Origin: Bathynomus jamesi
Taxonomy: Eukaryota > Arthropoda > Malacostraca > Isopoda > Cirolanidae
DNA length: 64,000 bases
Assembly: GCA_023014485.1 (NCBI GenBank)
Contig: JAJOZX010012053.1
Span: 1 to 64,000, forward strand
Direction: 5' to 3'
Shown: positions 56,130 through 64,000 of the stretch, piece by piece
Layout of the letters: each line of letters opens with the position of its first letter
Numbering within the stretch: the stretch's first letter is position 1
Translations under genes and position numbers: made by a program
The notes under the pieces: generated by a model
What the model saw: only the letters and a program-made list of their open reading frames with translations
Told to the model about the DNA's origin: nothing
The model's database searches: none

Positions 56130-58256
56130 CTCATCCTTGCTTTCTTGCGTGTTTCAACACCTCTGGGTGCTGAAAAAATGTTTAGATTTCACGTAAAACT
56201 TAAGAATTTTAAGTTTTTCTTCAAAGAATAGGCGCGGTTCACCAGCTCTACTCTGATCGAGTAGCGGGAGACTTGCCACCTCCACGTGTAGGTTTACACG
56301 CCTGTTCTTCCTGGATCCCTGAAAAGCGTGGCCTCATAAGATCTTATATTATGATCTTATGAGGACTTTCAGCTCTTATGAGCATTAACGATGGCTTCAG
56401 CCTCTTCATCAGCCACTCGAACCTGAAAAGCTCTAAAGTATATCCTGCTTCGATCTGATCACTGGGAGCATTTCTCGATGGTCTATCCTGGCTGTCACCC
56501 ACCCATCTCTCCTCTCGTGACCTTACACAGCTTGGGAAGCAGTTGAGACTTCCTGTACAGCTCTCTCGCAGGACTGAGTATGAACAGAGAAAGCGTCCAC
56601 TTTGAGTGGAGTTTTCCTGAGATCCTCGAGCTCAGTCAAGGTCACCTTGCAGGTGAAAATAGGCTCGTAAATATTCTCTGATTCCCAGTTGTTGAGATCC
56701 TCAGGTAAAGTGGCTTGCAGATTGACTTCGGGATTTTTATGGGGCCTCACTGTCGTATCACCAAAGTCTCTTCCTTCTCTGATCTTCTCTATCTGGCTCA
56801 CAGCAAAAGCTCTCTGATGTTCATCCTCACTGCACAGGAATGAAGCCAAGATGTTCTCAGGATGTGCGTGGTAAGCTTCTCTTATCATTGCAGCAGAGAT
56901 GATGTTCCTGACCTCGGTAGTCTGGTTCCTCAGCAGCCTCAGGCTTGAAAAACGTGTGCAGGACCAAATTTGAGGTGGTGCTTCACTTTGATGTCGTAGT
57001 ACATTTTGAAGTAGAAGTTAAGGCAATTCTTCACGAGGACCTCGAGCCTCCTTACTATCTCCCCCTTCAGTCCGTGCTCCCTCATCCACAACAGCAAGAT
57101 GGCCTGTGCAGTAGTGAGTCACCTGGATTGGTTCAGAGGTCCGCACTTGAGACCAGCCAACTGTGGACTGAGACTTCCAGACTTGATGGCTTTGATCAGA
57201 AGATAGCAGTTGTGCTGGTCTGTGGAGAGAGATTTGGCTATCTCTACTGGCAGCTCTATGATATCTTCAGTTCCTTCCACTGGTTTGAAGTTGAAGTTGA
57301 CCTCAAGTTCATTCACTTTCTCAAGAAGTTTTCCAATAGGCCCACTGAAGCCTGACCGGGGAGTTACAGGGCCGTCCAGCTTGATGATTAAGTGCCTCAG
57401 GGGGAGCTCGTTCACATGGAGCTGACAGATCATCCAGTGGCACTTGCGACCCAGTATCTTCTCCAATAGGGCTATGGCACCTCCAGACCACCCCGTGTTG
57501 GTGTTGGTAGAGTCTCCTCCAATCATTAGAAGGCTCTCATCAGCTCCGTGATCCAGAAGCCACTCATGCAGGCCCTGAGCGATCTTATGAGCAGGCTTTT
57601 CTCCTTCCTCAGGTTCCTCGGGAGTGAAATGGAAGAGGTACTTTCCTTGAGGCTCCCACGTGATAGTGTAATGCTCCTCGATCACTTTGCCAGGATGAAA
57701 TCTCCCTGTCACTTCGTCATGTTTCAATACCTTTATGTTCCTATCCTGCTTGCCATCAAAGAATATCCCAGAGATCTTCTTCTCCTCTGACCTCTGCGTG
57801 AGAGCTTCAACTGATGAGGCCATTACTTCCTCCTTGGCCCTCCAGACTTTCATGCCATCTATGGCCAAGTAAGCCTTGTCTTTGGAAAGATGACCGGCCT
57901 TCACAATTATAACTGGCATAATTGCTCAGAGCCATCTATTGAAAGAATGTTGAACTTCGCCTTCTGCGTCCAAATGGTTACAAAGATTCAAATGGAGTAA
58001 ATTTTTTTTCATATGTATGTAATAACGTATGTATGTATTAAACCTGTGTAAGAGTTAAGCAAAGTTAATGTGTCTAAATGGCAACAAATTATGACAAAGG
58101 GTTAAAAATATGAGGTTGTGTTCAATTGAATATTTGGTATTTCAACATAGAACAGAAAACCGCAATTTTGAACATGATAACGCGATTTTTGGGAAAAGTT
58201 GCAGAAACGAAACCCCTCTTAGAATTAAATTTGACATAAAAATACATATTAGTCCA
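56130..58256 (-). mobile_element. 2.1 kb insert in the Gypsy element carrying gene C
   Basis: The Gypsy RNase H domain stops at about 58256 (after SSSYGL on the minus strand) and resumes at about 56129; roughly 85 codons of RNase H are missing, so the insertion came with a deletion. No clear TIR or target duplication at these limits. The interior is GC-richer than its surroundings and encodes gene C. A 12-bp-arm hairpin (CCTCATAAGATC and complement, 56332-56364) lies near the left end. Confidence 0.55.
56523..57919 (-). pseudogene. gene C: second member of the gene A family
   Basis: ATG at 57919 opens 266 codons ending near 57119, then a frame change and a further open part to 56523. Motifs in order: ISGIFFDGKQDRN (candidate first Asp), EEHYTITWEPQGKYLFHF, MIGGDSTNTNTGWSGG (candidate second Asp), CQLHVNELPLRHLI, SGFSGPIGKLLEKVN, LSTDQHNCYLL, CGPLNQSRW, and near the end ESCERAVQEVSTASQAV-like sequence that corresponds to the end of gene A. 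The same order and spacing as gene A exons 3-4, with better preserved acidic residues. No exon 1/2 equivalents seen upstream. The RNase H-like transposase reading is inference. Confidence 0.65.
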
Positions 58257-59732
58257 TATGAGCTGCTATCAGCAGTCACAACTATAGGTAGTTTAGGATC
58301 AAAATGCACTAAAACATGAGAATTGAGTAAGAGCTCTTTTGACTGTTGAAAACTAGACTGTTCCTCTTTACCCCAATTCCATTTAATGTCTTTCCCGAGT
58401 AATTTATTTAGTGGTTCCAATGTAGTAGCAGCATTTGGTAGAAATTTCCTGTAGAAAGTAAGCAAGCCTAGATATGCTTGAAGCTGAGTGACATTAGTAG
58501 GTGCAGGAGCTTTGCAAATAGCATCAACTTTATCCTTAGTTGGATGCAGACCTAATGAATCAATCTTAAATCCCAAATACTGAATTTCATTAGTTATCCA
58601 GATACATTTTTCCTTATTTAGAGTTAAACCAGCAGCTGCTAACTTCTGCAAAACTGTCCTTAGACAAGACGTATGTTCTGATTCTGTTTTTCCAGCTATA
58701 ACTTATAAGGATGTCATTCAGGTAACATACCACATCTGAAATTCCATCTAATATGCGACTAATAGTTCTTTGGAAAATGCCAGGAGCTGATGAAATACCA
58801 TAACATAATCTATTATAACGAAATAGACCCTTGTGAGTATTTATAGTTGTGATATCCTCAGATTTTTCATCAAGCTCCAGCTGTGCATAGGCTTCTGACA
58901 TATCCAGCTTAGAGAAGTATTTATTACCAGCTAACTTACTAAAAATATCAGCAGGATTAGGAATAGGATATTTATCTATTAGAATAGCCTTATTAGCAGT
59001 TACTTTGTAGTCCCCACAAATACGAACACTCTTATTAGGTTTTAACACAGGGACAATAGGTGCTGCCCGTAATGAGTGCGATATAAGTTCAATAACCTTT
59101 TCCTTAGTGAGCCTGTCTAGCTCCAATTTTACCCTTTTTCTTAGAACATAAGGCAATGGCCTAGCTTTACAAAATTTAGGGCTGACTTCATTATCCAATT
59201 CAATATACACTTTATGATCTTTAAGCATGCCAAGAGTAGGCCCAAATAATTCTGGAAATTCCTTTAAAAGAATTGAGATATTATTAGGTATTACAGAACA
59301 ATTTATTGATTGATGATCAACTATAATGTTATGAATAGGCAAGTTTAGAGCATGAATCCAATCTCTACCTAGAAGAGTAGGACCTGGTTCATCAATCACT
59401 AAAAGTGTTAACTGTTTGTGATACTTTGTTTCATTTATTGTAACTTGAACTTTAGCTTCTCCTACTATTGGCATCTCAGCACTTCTATATTTTCTCAGAG
59501 TAGCCTTAGAATGATGTAGTAGTATGGAGTTTTGGAATTTTTCTGCAAAATAATCCTTAGAAATTATAGTTCTAGCTGCACCTGTATCCAGTTCCATTGG
59601 AAGTTTGACTTTATTTATAGTAGCATCTATAATATAAGGACCAGCATTTGTAATGCCATCCTGACTGAAAATATATTCAGAGCCTATTTGTGACTGCTTT
59701 AGACTGTTGGCTGATAAAGGAGGTTTATGCAT
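58257..59732 (-). pseudogene. Gypsy pol: protease and reverse transcriptase
   Basis: Protease motif LPMELDTGAARTIISKDYF (DTGA active site) with LLGRDW near its end, then RT: ARPLPYVLRKRV, RICGDYKVTANKA, YFSKLDMSEAYAQLELDE (first Asp), NRLCYGISSAPGIFQR and CYLNDILI (second catalytic pair, YLND instead of the usual YLDD). A frameshift at about 58640 moves to 58651-58257, with QKLAAAGLTLN, LGFKIDSLGLHPTKDKVDAI, the connection domain, and the start of RNase H (VTADSSSYGL). Interrupted there by the 2.1 kb insert. Confidence 0.85.
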
Positions 59733-59759
59733 TTTAGAAAAACAAACCTTTGCTATATA

Positions 59760-60515
59760 TCAAACCCTATTACATTTATAACATACTGCCTCCTTGAAAA
59801 AGCAGTCTATCTTCCAATGCTGTTTGCCACAGCCAGTACAAGGTTTTTTAGGTTTAGCACTCTGCTTAGGCCAATTTTTTGAACGATCTGCTTTTAGAAA
59901 GTTTCTTTGGCTAACCTTTGGATTATCCTTAGCCTTAGTTCCTGTAAACCTACTATTTAGGTTAATATTAGATTTAGGCCTGATCAAATTCGCATCACCA
60001 AATGCCTTTGCATCCTTAGCAGCAGCTTCCCTAGTTGTGGCTAGTACAACTGCAGCATCAAAAGTTAGGTTTTTAATTGTCAATAGTTCTCACTGAGTGG
60101 CCTCCTCTCTCAAACCCATGACAAATCTATCCCGTAGCATTTCTGTTAGGTTAGGGCCAAACTCACAAGTACTAGCCAGTTTCCTTAGGCTAGCTACAAA
60201 GTCAGCAATTGATTCACCTACAGCCTGATTTCGAGAATAGAACTGAAATCTCTCAAAAATCACTACCACTTGAGGCTTATAGTGATCTTTTAGAACTGTA
60301 ACTAAATCTGTATAGCTACACTCTGCTGTACTCTTAGGAGCTACCAGATCTTTAACTATACTATAAGTTTTAGGGCCTATTAGAGTTCAAAAAGATGGTA
60401 CCCTTTTATCATCTGGTATAGAATTCGCTGCAAAAAACAACTCCACTCTATCTGTGTACGTGTCAAAATCTTCCTCGCCCTCCGAATAGGGGCCTATTTG
60501 ACCAATAACAGGCAT
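59760..60515 (-). pseudogene. Gypsy gag with zinc knuckles, broken
   Basis: ATG at 60515 (minus strand) opens a gag-like frame that contains a UGA near 60390 and a further stop near 60093. The last part (60083-59760) has two zinc knuckles, CTGCGKQHWKIDC and CYKCNRV, preceded by a basic segment. In the element gag packages RNA. Confidence 0.75.
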
Positions 60516-60649
60516 AATCAAAATAACCTAAGCACAAACTAGGCCCAATACAAGAACCTTTGAACTGTAGGTTAGCAATTGCACTTCACTAGCCCCTTCC
60601 CCCAAGCAGAAAAAAGACAAAAATGCAACCAAAAAACAAAAAAAGAAAA

Positions 60650-60661
60650 CCCTCGTCGCCA
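60650..60661 (-). other. primer-binding site
   Basis: TGGCGACGAGGG on the minus strand begins one base after the 5' LTR end, the normal place for a tRNA primer-binding site. The start TGGCGAC resembles sites in other Gypsy elements; I cannot name the tRNA. Confidence 0.6.
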
Positions 60662-60662
60662 A

Positions 60663-61073
60663 TGTAGTGACCGGTAGATAAGACTATGGTTCACACACTA
60701 TATACAGATACAGTACAATAACCAGAATTAAGTTACACAACGAAATAATTATAGACTCACCTCAAGTACAGAACAACAGTTCTAGACAATATTCTAGATA
60801 GCCAGTAATAGTCGTTAGTCTAGCAGTTGTCAGTCTATTAGTTAGTCAATAGCTATCTCAGTATATCTAGATAGGCTAGTAGTTCACAATAGTACAACGA
60901 CAATCAACACTACATCCATAATCGCAAAGCTAATGATCATCCCAAAACATCATCGCTGCATATCCGCCCTAATCCGTCAAAACCAGTGCTGCCAGATCAA
61001 TATTAGTTTTTATTATTAAGGTGTTTTTTTGGTGTGGCGATCTGCAGACTTTTAGTCACACCAATCCACCACA
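60663..61073 (-). repeat. 5' LTR of the Gypsy element
   Basis: 411 bp, partner of 54246-54652, with the same termini. Followed on the right by the GCACC duplication. Confidence 0.9.
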
Positions 61074-61165
61074 GCACCGAGTCTGAATGAGCCCACAGAT
61101 CTCTCCAAATACCCAGTTAAATTAAACTTAAAGCTTAGGAATAGAGCTATTTATACTTTAATAAT

Positions 61166-61565
61166 CCCAACAAAACAAAATCTACAGAATTAATAATATA
61201 ATACTTCAACAACTTTTAAAAAAGCTCGGAGCAAAACAGAGAAGGCGCCGCCACTTTCACTTTCAAACTTGGACTTCATCAAACCAGGTTAGGCCCAGCT
61301 CAGGATAATCTAAACCAGGCGCACCCTCGGAACCGAGGGAGTTAGGCCCAGGCTCTAACAAATGCCCAAACCCAACCCCACCACGATAATTGAACCAAGA
61401 ACAATTAAAACAAATTAAAAGAGCGGGCAATATCCTATTTTGGTGTCCCATATTATTAAACCAACCAAAAATAAACGAATAACGTCCCAAATTATTTAAC
61501 AGCATTAGCTTTGTTTTAATGAATCATTTTTGTTGATTTCTTATTATGAGAAAACATGGCTGGAA
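61166..61565. other. no gene seen
   Basis: AT-rich DNA after the end of the interrupted tandem repeat; a short minus-strand frame (61263-61505) is unsupported. Confidence 0.35.
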
Positions 61566-61712
61566 TGCCTGGTCTGGTTAGGTGAATTGTACACCCTTGA
61601 TGATTGGTTAGGTTAAGTCGTGATATTTTCGTTTAAACTAACGAAAATATCACGACTTAACCTAACCAATTGTCAAGGGCGTACAGTTGACCTAACCGGG
61701 CAGTCAATAATA
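61566..61712. repeat. foldback of the GGTTAGG-type dispersed block
   Basis: TTGATGATTGGTTAGGTTAA and GTCGTGATATTTTCGTT on the left pair with AACGAAAATATCACGAC and TTAACCTAACCAATTGTCAA on the right; the centre is TTTAAAC. Outer parts (GAATGCCTGG; CCGGGCAGTC) also match. Same sequence family as 21150-21220, 22545-23385 and 39500-39600. Confidence 0.85.
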
Positions 61713-61984
61713 ATTTTAAGCAACTTTCACCAAAAATGTGAGCATTTATTTTTAATACATAAACAAGTGTATCACACAGGATACTGCACTATCGTACATG
61801 TCAGGAAGCGACTAAATATACACATTCGCCAATTTCTTGTATTTGGGAGGCTATTTGTTTATTTTGTAATTGTTAAATAATTTGAGACGCCAAAATAGGA
61901 TATCGCCAAAGAGCGAACAACAAAACAATTTAAACTCAAACGTTAAACGGGAAACGTCAGCTAAGGGCTTTTAGTTGCCCCAAA

Positions 61985-62395
61985 TATCGAACCAATTGTG
62001 CCCATCTCGACAAGAACTGGCAGAATGTGTCAAAAACATCACCTCCCACCAAACAGCCTGAGAAGGATTCAAACCCTTCAATATAATAGTATCTCTAGAC
62101 AGGGTTCTCGCCTGTTTAACTCCTTGCCACAGTACCTTAGAGATATAAGTGCAGTCCCAGTAGATACTTTTAAAAAACATTTGGACATGTTTTTAGCCAA
62201 CATACCCGAACAACCCACAGTGCCAGGATATTCCTCTGCCAGACCAGCCCTCACAAATTCAGTAGTAGACCAAATCGTATGGCAGGAGCAAGAGAAAAGA
62301 AGGGTGGCGACTACGTCATGGCCCCCGCCTCAGGAGACACTGAGCGGACTTCGTGGGAGCAGCGCACCCTTGAGGCAGAAGCGTTTCAAGGTAAA
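61985..62395 (+). pseudogene. 3' fragment of the 44.8-48.96 kb LINE family
   Basis: Plus-strand frame with MCQKHHLPPNSLRRIQTLQY, RQGSRLFNSLPQYLRDISAV, FKKHLDMFLANIPEQPTVPG, nearly identical to the C-terminus of the LINE ORF2 ending at 44906. 5'-truncated, as usual for LINE copies. It ends at AAGCGTTTCAAGGTAAA, the same point as the other copy. Confidence 0.85.
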
Positions 62396-63456
62396 GGCTA
62401 TCCAAAATCACTGCAGCACGTCCACTTCCGTCCAGACGAATCTTGTTGTGTCTACCTCTGAGGGTGTACATGGTACAAAAAACATTGCAGAACTGTGGAA
62501 AAATCATCATGAAACACTATTTAATTGTCTCGGGGGTGGGGGGGGGGAATAGACTAAATATATGTTTAACTGTAGAACGCTCTGATGAGCTACTAATTAA
62601 TGACTCAGAAATCTGGTAGGCTATTCATAAGTTAGGTTAGATGATAACAAAAGTTGTGGCCTACTGCGGCGGATCCAGGATTTGTTGGAGGGGGTGTTCG
62701 GTACGAGCGCCGAAAGCTTGTAGGAGGGTCCGGGGGCATGCTCCCCCGGAAAATTTTGAAAATTAAGGCTCTCAGAAACGCGTTTTAAGCAATTTGCGGG
62801 GTGTTCAAGTTTATTAGCTTGTACATCTAAGTTATGTACTGATTTGCAAGAAAATTATACAAGGAAAGACAAAATTCGTGATCTGTCTTAAAGAAACACC
62901 GTTTACGAAAATTTCACAATATCAAAATCTAAATTACTTTTGAAAATCATACTTTATCATTCTAGATTTGTTCATTAATATAATTGACGTTATTATATTT
63001 CTTGACAAAGTTTTGTGTTGACTGAGATATCAGTTAATCTCCCAACTCTCAAAGACTGGATCGACGAGCGCCATTCGTCGGGGTTGCTGTTCAACGAACC
63101 GTTGAACTACAGCTTCGTAATCCACGGGCTTGTCGTAATGAATGCTCATCAACGCCAAGCCCGACAATCTCTCCGTGGACATAGTAGTCCTAAGGTACCC
63201 CGAAGGGGTACCTTTGGGTACTTTTCAGCTTGTTGCAGAGATCTTTGGGAGCGGGGCTTTCTGGTTTAGGGGGTTCGATCGAACACCCCCCGAACCCCCG
63301 CTGGATCCGCCACAGGCCTAGATGGCATACAAGCAGAACATTTAAAATGTTGTAGTCCTCGTATAATACCTATGTTTGCAATGTGTTTCACAAGCTGTAT
63401 GATACATGGGTACTTGCCACAGTCCATTTTGTCAGTTGTATTGTTGCCAGTTGTCA
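62396..63456 (+). pseudogene. LINE relic of the 16260-19480 type, interrupted
   Basis: Before the insert: VHGTKNIAELWKNHHETLFN. After it (63321 onward): DGIQAEHLKCCSPRIIP, FTSCMIHGYLPQS and VVLLPVV, the start of RT. KSCGLDGIQAEH is continuous if the 652-bp element and one GCCTA copy are disregarded. The corresponding region of the older copy is at 17960-18120. Confidence 0.7.
62664..63315. mobile_element. 652-bp TIR element with 5-bp target duplication
   Basis: Ends CTGCGGCGGATCCAG and, reversed, CTGTGGCGGATCCAG; GCCTA on both sides (62659-62663, 63316-63320). Subterminal GGGGGTGTTCG appears at both ends. The duplication could be read as 6 bp with one more G. Contains a local palindrome GGTACCCCGAAGGGGTACC (63197-63215). 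No transposase; superfamily not assigned. Confidence 0.7.
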
Positions 63457-64000
63457 GGCCCACCGAGAGGGTGGGGATACCGTGGAAAAATCCCCTGGGA
63501 CCGGACCTCTAGAGGGCCCTGAAAGAAGGGGGGGGGTAAAATCTTAAACTATTAATATTTAAAGCAATTGATTGAATAACAGAGAGGAAATATAATTAAT
63601 GAACAAACATTTTATAGAGATTATCATAGTGAAACTGAAACAGATAAAATATTATCTGCGGCCCACCAATGCCCAAGACCGACTGAGAGATCTGGGAACC
63701 ATTGTAATTGAAAGCCAGTTAGCCCGTACTTTAAATTTCATCGGAATCATTTACCACTTTGCCAGAGAGAAGGCAAAGAAAGTACACTTCTAATTATAAA
63801 AATCTTGCAGTAAACAATTGTCTTGCCTATGGACTGGTACTGCATTTGTAAATTGTATGGTGATAGATTTAATATAATTGATTCGAAAAATAAAATGGTC
63901 ATTTTCTTCTGAGTTGTTTATTCATACTGTATGTTTTGAATAGTGACTTGGACATATAATCAGTTTGCTTGTTATGTGCACAAAAAATATTCAAAATAAA
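63457..64000 (+). pseudogene. hAT relic: 5' end joined to transposase 3' end, runs off the window
   Basis: CAGGCCCACCGAGAGGGTGG at 63457 looks like a hAT 5' terminus, with GAGGGCCCTG nearby. From about 63602 the plus strand encodes the C-terminal dimerisation part, YYLRPTNAQDRLRDLGTIVI and YHFAREKAKKVHF, then a stop at 63793. The catalytic middle is deleted. AT-rich 3' sequence follows to the edge; the right terminus lies beyond 64000. Confidence 0.6.

Larger units (their letters stand above)
54246..61073 (-). mobile_element. Ty3/Gypsy LTR retrotransposon, decayed and interrupted
   Basis: LTRs at 54246-54652 and 60663-61073 and a 5-bp duplication GCACC (54241-54245, 61074-61078). On the minus strand the order is LTR, primer-binding site, gag, protease, RT, RNase H, [2.1 kb foreign insert], RNase H end, integrase, C-terminal tail, polypurine tract, LTR. 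Protease-RT-integrase order defines Ty3/Gypsy; the motifs fit the Mag-like (K02A2.6-like) lineage. gag and pol contain stops and frameshifts. Confidence 0.9.

Noticed and set aside
58110..58319. Plus-strand frame near 58.1 kb
   Set aside because: Overlaps the Gypsy pol/insert junction on the other strand and has no similarity or signal of its own.

Overview
This 64 kb window is eukaryotic nuclear DNA and almost entirely transposable elements (TEs). I see no complete host gene. The AT-rich background, scattered GGTTAGG/AACCTAACC words, CR1-like LINEs, TTF-finger hAT elements, Merlin, Tc1 and mariner elements, and orphan transposon-like gene families common in invertebrate genomes all point to an arthropod (crustacean, chelicerate or insect). 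That is an inference; no sequence here fixes the taxon.

Layout. 1-1500 is an unidentified GC-rich block ending in an AT microsatellite. 1.9-3.0 kb holds a LINE tail and a pogo-like fragment. 3151-7674 is a TIR element with a 5-bp target duplication, carrying a spliced, decayed gene of an unnamed family that is itself hit by a 445-bp MITE. 8-11 kb is sparse: one possible host exon and mariner relics. 11.4-16.2 kb holds two decayed hAT elements. 16.2-28.9 kb is a mosaic of at least five LINE fragments, hAT MITEs, foldbacks and a 2.1 kb TIR element.

29316-37871 is an 8.56 kb insertion with a 9-bp target duplication. It lies inside a Merlin/IS1595-like transposase ORF whose reading frame continues when the insertion is removed in thought. 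It carries two minus-strand genes: gene A (29596-33871, four exons, frameshifted, with a Tc1 element in an intron) and gene B (34606-37228, PIN/FEN-like region plus tesmin/TSO1 CXC domain). 39.9-44 kb is a solo LTR split by a 3.6 kb hAT. 44.05-44.7 kb holds a perfect 166-bp palindrome and a 261-bp tandem array containing tRNA-like sequences. 44.8-48.95 kb is a minus-strand LINE with both ORFs.

49651-53472 is a hAT element with 8-bp target duplication and a three-exon, 834-codon transposase whose frame is open throughout; it is the best candidate for an intact element here. 53.5-61.2 kb is nested: a tandem repeat hit by a solo LTR and by a Ty3/Gypsy element (54246-61073), which is in turn interrupted by a second member (gene C) of the gene A family. 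The window ends in LINE fragments, a 652-bp TIR element and a hAT relic.

The most interesting content is three unclassified transposon-like lineages: the 3151-7674 element, the gene A/gene C family, and gene B. Nearly all element boundaries are supported by target duplications read directly from the sequence, and several by reading frames that continue across the empty site.
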